Assembly: GCA_030428395.1 (NCBI GenBank)
Contig: JAUIDW010000003.1
Coordinates: 1 to 32,551 of the forward strand
Reading direction: 5' to 3'
DNA length: 32,551 nt
Source: a bacterium
GTDB taxonomy: Bacteria > Planctomycetota > UBA1135 > GCA-002686595
Under the pieces are notes generated by a model. That model searched no databases, was not told the origin of the DNA, and was given only the letters and a program-made list of their open reading frames with translations. A program made the position numbers and the translations under genes. Below, piece after piece: positions 9,079-17,015 of the stretch. The first letter of the stretch is position 1; each line of letters begins with the position of its first letter.

Positions 9079-10520
9079 AGACGCGCGCATCCCTGGCGGT
9101 CGCGGCCCTGCTCGTGACCGGCTGCACCCTGGGCCCGGACTACGTGCGCCCCGAGGTGCCGGTCCCCGAGAACTGGCGCCGGGCGGAGGTCGAGGAGACC
9201 GGCTCCCTGGCCGACCTCCCCTGGTGGGAGCTGTTCGAGGACCCGGTCCTCCAGGAGCTGATCCGCTCCGCGCTCGCGGAGAACAAGGACCTGAAGATCG
9301 CCGTCGAGCGCATCGAGCAGGCCCGGGCGCGGTACGGCTTCACGCGCGGCGCGCTCTACCCGCGCGTGGACGCGGGGGCGTCGGCCGGCTACCTCGAGCT
9401 CAGCGACGAGCGCGTCGGCGTGCCGACGGGCAACTCCAGGGGGGACGTCTACGCCCTGGGGGCTTCGCTGACGTGGGAGCTCGACGTCTTCGGCCGCATC
9501 CGGCGCGCGACGGAGGCGCAGCGCGCGGTCTTCTTCTCCACGGAGGAGGCGCGGCGCGCGATCGTCGTGACGCTGGTGGCGGACGTCGCCCGCGCCTACA
9601 TGGAGCTGCGCGACTTCGACCGGCGGCTCGAGGTGGCCCGCAGGACGCTGGAGTCGCGCGGGGAGAACGTGACCGTCGCCCGCGACAAGTTCGAGGGCGG
9701 CAAGACGTCCGAGATCGACCTGCGCCAGGCCCAGGCCGAGCTGAACCGGGTCGCGGCCGTCGTGTCGCAGTTCGAGTCGCTGGTCGTCCAGAAGGAGAAC
9801 GAGCTCTCCGTGCTGCTCGGCGGGAACCCCGGCGCCATCCCGCGCGGCCTGCCGACCGCGGAGATGCCGCTGCCGCCCGCCGTCCCCGCGGGGCTGCCGT
9901 CGGTGCTCCTCGACCGCCGCCCGGACATCCGCCGGGCCGAGGAGCTCCTCGTCGCCGCCAACGCCGGCATCGGGCAGGCGAAGGCGCTGCTCTACCCGAG
10001 CATCTCGCTGACCGGGGACTACGGCTGGGTGAGCCAGGACCTCGACGGGCTGCTCAAGTCGCCCGCGCGCACCTGGGGGCTCTCCGCCAACCTGCTGCAG
10101 CCGATCTTCAACGCCGGGCAGAACCAGCGGCGCGTCGAGATCGCCGAGTCGCAGCAGCGGCAGGCGCTGTACGAGTACGAGCTGGCGATCCTGCGGGCGT
10201 TCCAGGAGGTCGACGACGCGCTCATCGTGCAGCAGAAGTCCGGCGAGCAGCGCAGCGCGCAGTCCCAGCGCGTGGCCGCCGAGCGCCAGGTCCTCGAGCT
10301 CGCCGAGCTGCGCTACCGCGGGGGCGTCGCCTCGTACCTCGAGGTGCTCGACGCCCAGCGCTCGCTGTTCGCGGCCGAGCTCGACGAGGCGCAGGCCGTG
10401 CGGGACGAGCTGGTCTCCGTCATCCAGCTCTACAAGGCGCTGGGCGGCGGCTGGTCCGAGGTCGAGCCCGCCGGGCCGGAGCTGACGGAGGACCCGGCAC
10501 CGGCGCCGGAGAACCCCTGA
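9075..10520 (+). CDS. Outer-membrane efflux channel (OprM/TolC-like lipoprotein)
   Basis: This 481-residue outer-membrane factor completes the tripartite pump. The N-terminus is a lipoprotein signal ending LLVTGC (Cys17), and the mature protein begins with the CTLGPDYVRPEVPVP sequence typical of the OprM/NodT family. Two related halves each carry long helices rich in Ala, Glu, Arg and Gln. The second half contains RRPDIRRAE and AFQEVDDAL, both hallmarks of the family. The ATG overlaps the pump stop (ATGA). It is the last gene of the efflux operon; no strong terminator follows, only weak GC-rich hairpins around 10541-10560. Confidence 0.95.
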   Translation: MKTRASLAVAALLVTGCTLGPDYVRPEVPVPENWRRAEVEETGSLADLPWWELFEDPVLQELIRSALAENKDLKIAVERIEQARARYGFTRGALYPRVDAGASAGYLELSDERVGVPTGNSRGDVYALGASLTWELDVFGRIRRATEAQRAVFFSTEEARRAIVVTLVADVARAYMELRDFDRRLEVARRTLESRGENVTVARDKFEGGKTSEIDLRQAQAELNRVAAVVSQFESLVVQKENELSVLLGGNPGAIPRGLPTAEMPLPPAVPAGLPSVLLDRRPDIRRAEELLVAANAGIGQAKALLYPSISLTGDYGWVSQDLDGLLKSPARTWGLSANLLQPIFNAGQNQRRVEIAESQQRQALYEYELAILRAFQEVDDALIVQQKSGEQRSAQSQRVAAERQVLELAELRYRGGVASYLEVLDAQRSLFAAELDEAQAVRDELVSVIQLYKALGGGWSEVEPAGPELTEDPAPAPENP

Positions 10521-10582
10521 GGTCGCGCGCGCGGAGGGCGGGCCGCCGGCGCTCGGCCGGGCGCGGAGCCGGGCACCCCCGG

Positions 10583-10591
10583 TGCTAGACT
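10583..10591 (+). promoter_or_regulatory. Candidate extended -10 promoter of the LOG gene
   Basis: TGC followed by TAGACT (10586-10591) forms an extended -10 sequence about 78 bases before the start codon. No convincing -35 is seen, which extended -10 promoters tolerate. The sequence GTGCTAGA recurs upstream of the sensor kinase gene at 27909. Confidence 0.4.
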
Positions 10592-10668
10592 GCGGCGCGA
10601 GTGGACGAGCGACGCGAGCCGGGAGGCCCCGGTCCGGTCGAGCCAGGAACCCCGCGGAGCCAGCCGCC

Positions 10669-11391
10669 ATGTCGGAACAGAACGCGACCCCCGGGTCACC
10701 CGAGATCGTCGACCTAGAGGACCAGGAGCGCGCGCTCGAGGTCGTCGGGCAGTCCGTCCTCGGGCTGTGGGAGGTCGTCAACAACCTGACCCGCCTGCGC
10801 GCGACGCGGCGGAGCGGGTACCGCGTGACCATCTTCGGCTCGGCGCGCGTGCAGCCCGACCACTGGGGCTACGCCGCGGTGCGCGACCTGGCCGAGGAGC
10901 TGGCGCGCCTGGGCGCGACGATCATCACCGGCGGCGGGCCGGGCCTGATGCAGGCCGCGAACGAGGGAGCCGCGCGGGGCGGGGGGGACCGCTCCGTGGG
11001 GATCCGCGTGAACCTGCCCTTCGAGCAGGACGCCAACCCGTTCGTGTCCCAGGCCTTCGAGCACCGCACCTTCTTCTCGCGCCTGCACCACTTCGTGCTC
11101 GTCTCGGACGCGTTCGTCGTCGTGCCCGGCGGGGTCGGCACGGTGCTCGAGCTCATGATGGTCTGGCAGCTGCTCCAGGTGCGCAAGCTGGCGGACACGC
11201 CGCTGATCCTGGTCGGCTCGATGTGGCCGGGACTGCTGGAGTGGCACCGCGAGGCCATGCTCCGGCCCGACGTGCCGCTGGCTTCCGAGGACGACCTGCG
11301 GATCCCGCAGTGCGTGCCGGGGGCCGAGGAGGCCGTCGCCATCCTCAAGGAGCACCACGCGGCCTGGGCGGCGCGCCGGGCGCCCGCGTGA
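10669..11391 (+). CDS. LOG-family (TIGR00730) Rossmann-fold protein
   Basis: This 240-residue protein has a Rossmann-like nucleotide-binding fold. The two diagnostic motifs are present: GGGPGLMQAANEGA (88-101) and PGGVGTVLE (153-161). Well-studied family members are cytokinin-activating phosphoribohydrolases or nucleotide 5'-monophosphate nucleosidases, and Arg/Glu in these motifs form the active site. The roughly 45-residue N-terminal extension is of the type seen in longer bacterial members and may cap the dimer. The ATG at 10669 has GGAG nine bases upstream. It is a single gene downstream of the efflux operon and convergent with the DUF1704 gene. The physiological substrate in this organism is unknown; nucleotide salvage or detoxification is an inference. 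Confidence 0.9.
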   Translation: MSEQNATPGSPEIVDLEDQERALEVVGQSVLGLWEVVNNLTRLRATRRSGYRVTIFGSARVQPDHWGYAAVRDLAEELARLGATIITGGGPGLMQAANEGAARGGGDRSVGIRVNLPFEQDANPFVSQAFEHRTFFSRLHHFVLVSDAFVVVPGGVGTVLELMMVWQLLQVRKLADTPLILVGSMWPGLLEWHREAMLRPDVPLASEDDLRIPQCVPGAEEAVAILKEHHAAWAARRAPA

Positions 11392-11395
11392 GCCT

Positions 11396-11430
11396 CGCCC
11401 GGGCGTGAACCATGCGCCCGGTCCCGGGCG
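11396..11430. terminator. Candidate bidirectional terminator hairpin
   Basis: The 39-base gap between two convergent stops is almost entirely inverted repeat. CGCCCGGG (11396-11403) pairs with CCCGGGCG (11423-11430). An alternative stem pairs CCGGGCG (11399-11405) with CGCCCGG (11415-11421). There is no T tract, so it may act as a transcript-end stabiliser rather than a classical intrinsic terminator. Confidence 0.45.
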
Positions 11431-12714
11431 CTACTCCCGCCAGTCCTCCTCGGCGTCGGCGATGTTCTCGAGGCGGACCGCCGAGAGGTCCACGTGCGTC
11501 AGGAAGGCCGAGTACGCGAGCGACGCCGCGACGCAGCGCAGGTCGCGCGCCCAGGGCGGGACGTAGCGGGGGCCGGCGAGCAGGCCGGACTCGAACCACG
11601 GCGCGAGCTCGATCGCGTCGCCGATCGACATCCGCCCGGCGAACAGGTTGCGGGCCAGCTCGGGGCGGTTGTCGCGGATCGCGACGCGCAGGATGGTGTG
11701 CACCTCGAGCAGGCCCTTGAGGTAGACGCAGTCCTTGGTGAACGCGACCCCGCCGCGGACGTCGCCGCCGCGGAAGACGCGTTGCGCCGACTGGTAGCTC
11801 TCCTCCTCGCTCTGGCCCGCGTCGAGGAAGACCCGGAACACCTCGACGAAGTCCGCCCCCTCCAGCGCGTGGTGCAGGGCGCGCACGCGCAGCGCGACGC
11901 GGCGCAGGCGGCGCACGTCGATCGACAGCGTCGCGAGCTCGGCGAACACCGCGAGGCCCTCCTGCGTGCGCGTCGTCCGCGGCGCGCCGAGTCCCAGGCA
12001 GCGCACGTGCGGCTGGCGCTTGCCGTTGACCATCGTCAGGGTGTGGACGAGCGCCTCGTGGTTGAGGAGCTGGGCGAGGTCGAGCTCGGTGAACAGCGCC
12101 CCGGCGCGGACGCGGATGCGCTTCGAGCCGGCGATCGCCTTGGACGACAGGGTCGGGTCGACGACGACCTCGACCGGGTCGTCCGTGAAGAAGTCGTCGA
12201 CGGCGCGCCGCAGCCGCTCGGCGAGGACCTCGGCGGGGATGTCGGCCACCGCGGGCGGGACCGCGTGCCCCCCGAGCAGGTCGTCGGTCGTCCGCAGGAA
12301 GAACTCCGCCGCGTCGAGGCCGGTCACCGACTGCGTCCGGTAGGCGTCGTCGGGGCGGCCGTACAGCGCGATCGAGCAGCGCGTGAACTCCGGCGTGCCC
12401 GCGCCCTCGAGCATCCGTGCCGCCTCCAGGTAGCTGCGCGCCGTCTTCCACAGCATCCGCTGCAGCGGGTGTTCGCGGTCGCAGCGGGCCATCAGGGCCT
12501 CGAGCGCCGCGCGCTCGTCCGGCAGCGAGACGCGCGGCGTCTCCACGCGCGGCAGCTCCGGCCGCCCCGCGCGCCAGCTCGCGAGGAACTCGTCCTCGAC
12601 GCGCGACGGCCAGGCGAGGGCGGAGAGCACGCGCACCTTCGGGCCGACGCGCGCGAGGTCGCGGTCGATGGCCAGGGCCTCCTGGTCCGAGGGGGGGAAG
12701 ACGACCTCCGGCAT
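11431..12714 (-). CDS. DUF1704 / QEGLA-motif putative zinc peptidase
   Basis: This 427-residue protein belongs to DUF1704, often annotated as a flavohemoglobin expression-modulating QEGLA motif protein. The sequence contains HEALVH (219-224), an HExxxH zinc-binding motif, followed by the MVNGKRQP stretch and the QEGLA motif (251-255) whose Glu is the likely third ligand. Family knowledge: the vertebrate member MATCAP is a tubulin tyrosine carboxypeptidase with this motif, so a metallocarboxypeptidase role is plausible for the bacterial proteins. That is inference, as the substrate is unknown. There is no signal peptide, so it should be cytoplasmic. The start (ATG 12714) has a strong AAGGAG eight bases upstream. 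It is a single gene convergent with the LOG gene. Confidence 0.88.
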   Translation of the reverse strand: MPEVVFPPSDQEALAIDRDLARVGPKVRVLSALAWPSRVEDEFLASWRAGRPELPRVETPRVSLPDERAALEALMARCDREHPLQRMLWKTARSYLEAARMLEGAGTPEFTRCSIALYGRPDDAYRTQSVTGLDAAEFFLRTTDDLLGGHAVPPAVADIPAEVLAERLRRAVDDFFTDDPVEVVVDPTLSSKAIAGSKRIRVRAGALFTELDLAQLLNHEALVHTLTMVNGKRQPHVRCLGLGAPRTTRTQEGLAVFAELATLSIDVRRLRRVALRVRALHHALEGADFVEVFRVFLDAGQSEEESYQSAQRVFRGGDVRGGVAFTKDCVYLKGLLEVHTILRVAIRDNRPELARNLFAGRMSIGDAIELAPWFESGLLAGPRYVPPWARDLRCVAASLAYSAFLTHVDLSAVRLENIADAEEDWRE

Positions 12715-12760
12715 GGCAGCGACTCCTTGGGACGACCGTACGCCTGACGCCTGGGCCGGC

Positions 12761-12766
12761 ATCCTA
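12761..12766 (-). promoter_or_regulatory. Candidate -10 element of the DUF1704 gene
   Basis: The minus strand reads GCGCTAGGATGC. TAGGAT would give a transcript start near 12754 and a leader of about 40 bases carrying the AAGGAG site. No -35 match is evident. Confidence 0.3.
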
Positions 12767-12949
12767 GCGCGTGGAGCGGAGCTCGGATCCCCCCTGCCGG
12801 CCGCCGGTGCGGGGCAGGGCCGGGGCCGCGCGGGGCGCCCGGCCCGCGGCGTCGTCGCCGTGCACCCGGCGGGTCGCGGGCGCGCCGGGCGGGCGGGGCG
12901 GGCGAGGCGCACCGGCGCCGCTCCGGCCCGGGGAGGGCTCGTGCACGGA

Positions 12950-12982
12950 CGGGCGGTCCCCCCCGGTCGGGAGGACCGCCCG
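12950..12982 (-). terminator. Candidate terminator of the sulfatase gene
   Basis: CGGGCGGTCC (12950-12959) is the exact inverted repeat of GGACCGCCCG (12973-12982), giving a 10-bp stem with a 13-base loop. It lies ten bases beyond the sulfatase stop. No T tract follows on the minus strand. The rest of the spacer up to 12714 shows nothing coding. Confidence 0.45.
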
Positions 12983-12992
12983 CCCGGGGCGT

Positions 12993-15437
12993 CTACTGGC
13001 GGCCGAGCGCGGCGCGGACGGCGTCGCGCGGGTCGACGAGGTGGTCGGAGTTGTCCTCGTCGTCGACGATCGAGAGCTGGATGCCCTTGATGTCGCCGTT
13101 GAAGTCGTTGCCGACCGGGCCGTAGTCCGGCGAGACCGGAGCGCCCGAGTCCTCGCCGACGTCGCAGCCGTCGTCGGCCGAGAAGATCATCGCCAGCGTG
13201 GCCGCGATCTCGCCCCGGCCGACCTGCTGGCCGTCGACGAACAGGGTGGCCGTGCCGCCCTTGCCGAGGCCGCCGCCGGCGTAGTCGAACTCCATGCGCA
13301 CCTGGTGCTCGCCCGCCGGCAGCGCGTCCGCGGACTCGACGTAGTAGCGCTCGAACCCGCCCCAGTTGTAGCAGTACTTCAGCTTCCCGCCGTGCGCGTA
13401 GAGGCTCCAGCCGCCGATGTTCGCGCCCTGCGAGATGATGACGCCCTCGGCGCCGCCCTCGGGGACGACGATCTGCGCGGTCACCGCGTGCGACTTGTTC
13501 TTGAGGCTGAGGACGCAGTTCTCCAGCAGCCGCCCCATGCCGGGGAAGAGCAGCTGGGTCTTCCCGCGGACGAGGATCGGCCGGCCGGCTGTGTCGGGGT
13601 TGATGCGCTCGACCAGCCGGTCGTCCAGCGGCAGCACGCCGTAGCGCGCGGCCTCGATCAGGAACTGGCGCTGCAGCTCGTGGAGCTTCTCCGGCATCTC
13701 CGCGGCCAGGTCGTTCGCCTGGCTCCAGTCGTCGGGCGCGTAGAGCTCCCACACGTCCTCGTCGAGCGCCGGCACCTCCGCGGTGGTCTCCCACGGCGTC
13801 CGGTGCTTGGTCACCGCCGTCCAGCCCTCGTGGTAGATCCCGCGGTTGCAGAACATCTCGAAGTACTGCGTGCCGTGCCGCTCCGCCGCGTCGGCGTCGT
13901 CGAACGAGTACAGCATGCTGACGCCCTCGATGGCGGCCTGCTCGATCCCGTTGACGACCGCGGGCTGCGGCAGCCCGGCCGCCTCGAGCACCGTCGGGGA
14001 CACGTCGATGACGTGGGCGAACTGCGAGCGGATCTCCCCGGAGGCGTCGATTCCGTTCGGCCAGTGGACGACCGTGCCGTTGCGCGTGCCGCCCCAGTGC
14101 GAGGCGACCTGCTTGGTCCACTGGTAGGGCGTGTCCATCGCCAGCGCCCAGCCCACGGCGTAGTGGTTGTACGACTCGGGCCCGCCCAGCTGGTCGATGC
14201 GCTCGGTCAGGTACTCGGGCGTCTCCAGGGCCTGGAGGCCGTTGAAGTAGCTCATCTCGTTGAAGCAGCCGTTGATCGAGCCCTCGGCCGACGCGCCGTT
14301 GTCGCCGCAGATGTAGTAGACGAGCGTGTCGTCGAGGATCTCCAGGCTCTCGAGCGCGTCCACGATCCGGCCGACGTGGTGGTCGGTGTACTCCAGGAAG
14401 CCCGCGTAGACCTCCATCTCCCGGGCCAGCACGGGGCGGAAGCTCTCCGGGATGTCCTCCCAGCGCGGGACCTCGGAGTTGGGCGCGGTCAGCTGGCAGT
14501 CCGCGGGGACGACCCCGAGCTGCTTCTGTCGCGCGAGGGTCTCCTCGCGCAGCGCGTCGTAGCCCTGGTCGAACTTGCCCTTGTACTTGTCGGCCCACTC
14601 CTTCGGCACGTGGTGCGGTGCGTGCGTGGCGCCGGGGGCGAAGTAGACGAAGAACGGCTTGTCGGGCGCGAGCGACTTCTGCTGGCCGATCCACTGGATG
14701 GCCTTGTCGGTCATGTCCTCCACGAGGTGGTAGCCCTCCTCGGGAGTCTCCTCGATCGTCACCGGCGTGGTGCCCTCGTACAGGGTCGGGTACCACTGGT
14801 TCGCCTCGCCGCCGATGAAGCCGTAGAAGTACTCGAATCCGCCGCCGCGCGACGGCCAGGCGTCGAACGGCCCCGCCGGGCTCGCCTGCCACACGGGCAC
14901 CTCGTGGCACTTGCCGAACTGGGCCGTGGAGTAGCCGTTCAGCGTCAGCGTCAGCGCCAGCGGGGCCATCGAGTTCGGCCGCACCGAGCTGTAGCCGGGC
15001 GCGCCGGTCGCGATCTCGGTGATGCCTCCCATCCCGACGGAGTGGTGGTTCCGCCCGGTCAGCAGCGCTTGCCGCGTCGGCGAGCAGAGCGCCGTCGTGT
15101 GGAAGCGGTTGTACCGCAGGCCGCCGCGGGCCAGCCGGTCGAGCGTCGGCGTCTGGCAGGGGCCGCCGAACGTGCTCGACGCCCCGAAGCCGACGTCGTC
15201 GATCAGGACGATCAGCACGTTGGGCGCGCCCTCGGGCGTTCGCACCTGCGGGATCGGCGGATACGACGCGTCCGGCGCCTTCGCGTCGAAGACGACGAGG
15301 TCCGGCCGCACGCGGTTCGGCATCGGCAGGCGCGAGCGGTCGGGCGAGTCGGGGCCGGCCGACTGCGCGGTGACCGGGCCCGAGGCCAGCAGGGCGCTCG
15401 CGGCGAGGCCGAGGAGGACAGAGCGTTGCGGTGACAT
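12993..15437 (-). CDS. Exported arylsulfatase
   Basis: This 814-residue sulfatase hydrolyses sulfate esters. A Sec signal peptide (about residues 1-24, cleavage after VTA) sends it to the periplasm. The sulfatase core follows: metal ligands Asp80-Asp81 in LIDDVGFG, the CSPTR signature with Cys118 as the formylglycine precursor and Arg122, Lys176/His178 in FGKCH, a THAPHH motif, and GDNG contributing the Asp/Asn metal ligands. About 200 extra C-terminal residues resemble a beta-sandwich (VFVDGQQVGRGEI-like strands), as in the long arylsulfatases. The ATG at 15437 has GGGAGA about six bases upstream. The gene is alone; no formylglycine-generating enzyme or transporter lies nearby. Substrate is unknown: a small aryl sulfate or a sulfated glycan. 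Confidence 0.93.
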   Translation of the reverse strand: MSPQRSVLLGLAASALLASGPVTAQSAGPDSPDRSRLPMPNRVRPDLVVFDAKAPDASYPPIPQVRTPEGAPNVLIVLIDDVGFGASSTFGGPCQTPTLDRLARGGLRYNRFHTTALCSPTRQALLTGRNHHSVGMGGITEIATGAPGYSSVRPNSMAPLALTLTLNGYSTAQFGKCHEVPVWQASPAGPFDAWPSRGGGFEYFYGFIGGEANQWYPTLYEGTTPVTIEETPEEGYHLVEDMTDKAIQWIGQQKSLAPDKPFFVYFAPGATHAPHHVPKEWADKYKGKFDQGYDALREETLARQKQLGVVPADCQLTAPNSEVPRWEDIPESFRPVLAREMEVYAGFLEYTDHHVGRIVDALESLEILDDTLVYYICGDNGASAEGSINGCFNEMSYFNGLQALETPEYLTERIDQLGGPESYNHYAVGWALAMDTPYQWTKQVASHWGGTRNGTVVHWPNGIDASGEIRSQFAHVIDVSPTVLEAAGLPQPAVVNGIEQAAIEGVSMLYSFDDADAAERHGTQYFEMFCNRGIYHEGWTAVTKHRTPWETTAEVPALDEDVWELYAPDDWSQANDLAAEMPEKLHELQRQFLIEAARYGVLPLDDRLVERINPDTAGRPILVRGKTQLLFPGMGRLLENCVLSLKNKSHAVTAQIVVPEGGAEGVIISQGANIGGWSLYAHGGKLKYCYNWGGFERYYVESADALPAGEHQVRMEFDYAGGGLGKGGTATLFVDGQQVGRGEIAATLAMIFSADDGCDVGEDSGAPVSPDYGPVGNDFNGDIKGIQLSIVDDEDNSDHLVDPRDAVRAALGRQ

Positions 15438-15756
15438 GCAGATCTCCCGTCAGGTTCCTTCGTGTGTGGGGGCGAGGTCGCCCTCCGCGGTCGTCCCTCC
15501 GCGCTTCGTGCGGGGCGAACGTCGGCGCTCGCCGAGCGTGCAGGCTACGCGACGGCGATCCTCCCGGGCAACGACGGGACGTCCGGCCGACCGCGGCGGG
15601 GGGGCGCCGCGCGCGTGGCCTCGCGGCGCGGGCCGAGGGCGCGGGCCGCTGCACGGCGCGCATGGCGCAGTGGCGTGGCGGCGTGGCGGCCCCTGGGGCA
15701 TCCTGGGTGCCCACGCCCGGCCGGTCCCGGGTTCACCCGAGACGGAGAGGAGCCGG
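15438..15756. other. Divergent spacer, sulfatase / DUF1801
   Basis: This 319-base spacer has no credible gene. It holds the sulfatase promoter candidate near 15542-15571 and a tandem duplication of GTGGCGGC (15675-15682 and 15683-15690). It also holds the GGAGAGGAG ribosome site of the DUF1801 gene. Arg-rich open frames crossing it are composition artefacts. Confidence 0.5.
15542..15571 (-). promoter_or_regulatory. Candidate sigma-70 promoter of the sulfatase gene
   Basis: On the minus strand TTGCCC (15571-15566) is followed after 18 bases by TAGCCT (15547-15542). The predicted transcript start is near 15535, giving a leader of about 100 bases. This is one of the better two-element matches in the window. 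Confidence 0.4.
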
Positions 15757-16146
15757 ATGCACTCCGACATCCAGGAATACAACGAAGCCCAGGCGCCCGG
15801 TGACCGGGCGATCTGTCGCGCGCTCGCGGAGCAGATCGAGCGCGGCCTGCCCGAGGCGGAGAGCAAGGTCTGGCACGCGCACCCCGTCTGGTTCCTCGAG
15901 GGCAACCCGATCGTCGGGTACAGCAAGCTGAAGGGCTGCGTGCGGCTGCTCTTCTGGAGCGGTCGGTCCTTCGAGGAGCCGGGGCTGGAGCCGGAGGGCA
16001 AGTTCCAGGCCGCCGAGGCCCGCTACTCCAGCGCCGACGAGGTCGACGCCGACCAGCTGCAGCGCTGGCTGGCCGAGTCCCGCGACGTCCAGTGGGACTA
16101 CAAGAACCTGGTCCGCCGCAAGGGCCGGCTCGAGCGACTGAAGTAG
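15757..16146 (+). CDS. DUF1801-family small cytoplasmic protein
   Basis: This 129-residue protein is recognised by the opening (helical DIQEYNEAQ...AICRALAEQI) and by ESKVWHAHPVWFLEGNPIVGYS, followed by VRLLFWSG. Both are features of DUF1801 proteins, which adopt a YdhG/CyaY-like alpha-beta fold. No catalytic role is established for the family and none can be seen here. The C-terminus is basic. The ATG at 15757 follows GGAGAGGAG. It has no operon partner: it is divergent from the sulfatase and convergent with the sigma factor gene 31 bases downstream. Confidence 0.8.
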   Translation: MHSDIQEYNEAQAPGDRAICRALAEQIERGLPEAESKVWHAHPVWFLEGNPIVGYSKLKGCVRLLFWSGRSFEEPGLEPEGKFQAAEARYSSADEVDADQLQRWLAESRDVQWDYKNLVRRKGRLERLK

Positions 16147-16177
16147 GCGGCCGTCCCGCGCGGAGGGGCGCCCGGTC

Positions 16178-16858
16178 TCAGGCGGGGCCGTCGCTCGCGA
16201 TGCGGTCGAGGACGTTCGCCACGATGCGGTCGCAGCGAGCGCCGTCGAAGGCGAAGGCGCGGGTCAGGTCCGGGTCCAGCGACTCGAGGAGCGCGGCGCG
16301 CAGCTGCTCGCGTCCGCGGTGGAGGCGCACCCGCACCGTCTCCTCGGTGAGGTCGAGGGCCTCGGCCACCTCCGCGGTCGACATCCTCTCGACCAGCCGC
16401 AGCACGACGACCGTGCGGTAGGTCTCGGAGAGGCCGTCGATCGCCCGCTCGATGCGCTCGCTGGTCTCGCGCGCGACGGCGTCGCGCTCGGGGTCCAGCG
16501 CGTCTTCTTCCGCTTCCATCGGTCGTCGGGCGACTCGCTCGAGCAGCTCCTCCGCGCTGCGCTGCTTCCGCCGCCGCGCCGCCGCCGCGCGCATCGCGAT
16601 GCGCGCCAGCCAGGTGAAGAGGCTCGAGCGTCCCTGGAAGGTGTCCAGGCGGCGATACGCGCTGAGGTAGGCCTCCTGGAGAGCGTCCTCGGCGTCGGAG
16701 TCGGGCCGGACGATCGCGCGGACCATGCGGAACAGGCGCTGGTTGTAGCGTCGCATCAGGGCCTCGAAGAGATCGCGCTGGCCCTTCAGCACGCGGGCCA
16801 CGATCTCCTCGTCGGTCAGCGCGCACGCTGCGGCAGGGGGCTGGGATCGTGTGGTCAT
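16178..16858 (-). CDS. ECF-like RNA polymerase sigma factor
   Basis: This 226-residue sigma-70 family protein has only regions 2 and 4. Region 2 (about 25-95) contains DAEDALQEAYLSAYR (55-69) for core binding and -10 melting. Region 4 (about 135-190) contains the helix-turn-helix MSTAEVAEALDLTEETVRVRLHRGR for -35 recognition. A tail of about 35 residues (191-226, with FDGARCDRIV and Cys209) extends past region 4. No anti-sigma factor gene is adjacent on the same strand, so the tail may be regulatory, which is inference. The ATG at 16858 has GAGGTG about six bases upstream. It is divergent from the di-heme cytochrome gene; the shared 157-base spacer contains a palindrome at 16923-16937. Confidence 0.93.
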   Translation of the reverse strand: MTTRSQPPAAACALTDEEIVARVLKGQRDLFEALMRRYNQRLFRMVRAIVRPDSDAEDALQEAYLSAYRRLDTFQGRSSLFTWLARIAMRAAAARRRKQRSAEELLERVARRPMEAEEDALDPERDAVARETSERIERAIDGLSETYRTVVVLRLVERMSTAEVAEALDLTEETVRVRLHRGREQLRAALLESLDPDLTRAFAFDGARCDRIVANVLDRIASDGPA

Positions 16859-16922
16859 GGACACCTCGCGAAGAGTCGTGGCCGACGGCTCGCCTCCAAG
16901 GGTGCCAGCGTCGTCGGTGTAC

Positions 16923-16937
16923 CGAAAGGTCCTTTCG
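16923..16937. promoter_or_regulatory. Palindrome CGAAAGG-T-CCTTTCG between divergent genes
   Basis: A perfect 7-bp-arm palindrome with one central base sits mid-spacer between the sigma factor (start 16858) and cytochrome (start 17016) genes. It is AT-richer than its surroundings and flanked by TGTAC on the left and TGTAAC on the right. It could be an operator shared by both promoters. It could instead form part of an ECF-type promoter, as TGTAAC resembles some ECF -35 elements. No other regulator gene is adjacent. Confidence 0.45.
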
Positions 16938-17015
16938 TGTAACGGCTGCGGCAGGTCACGCCTCCAACGCGGCGAAGAACGAAACCCGGCTTCCCCCCCC
17001 GAACCCGGAGGCAAC

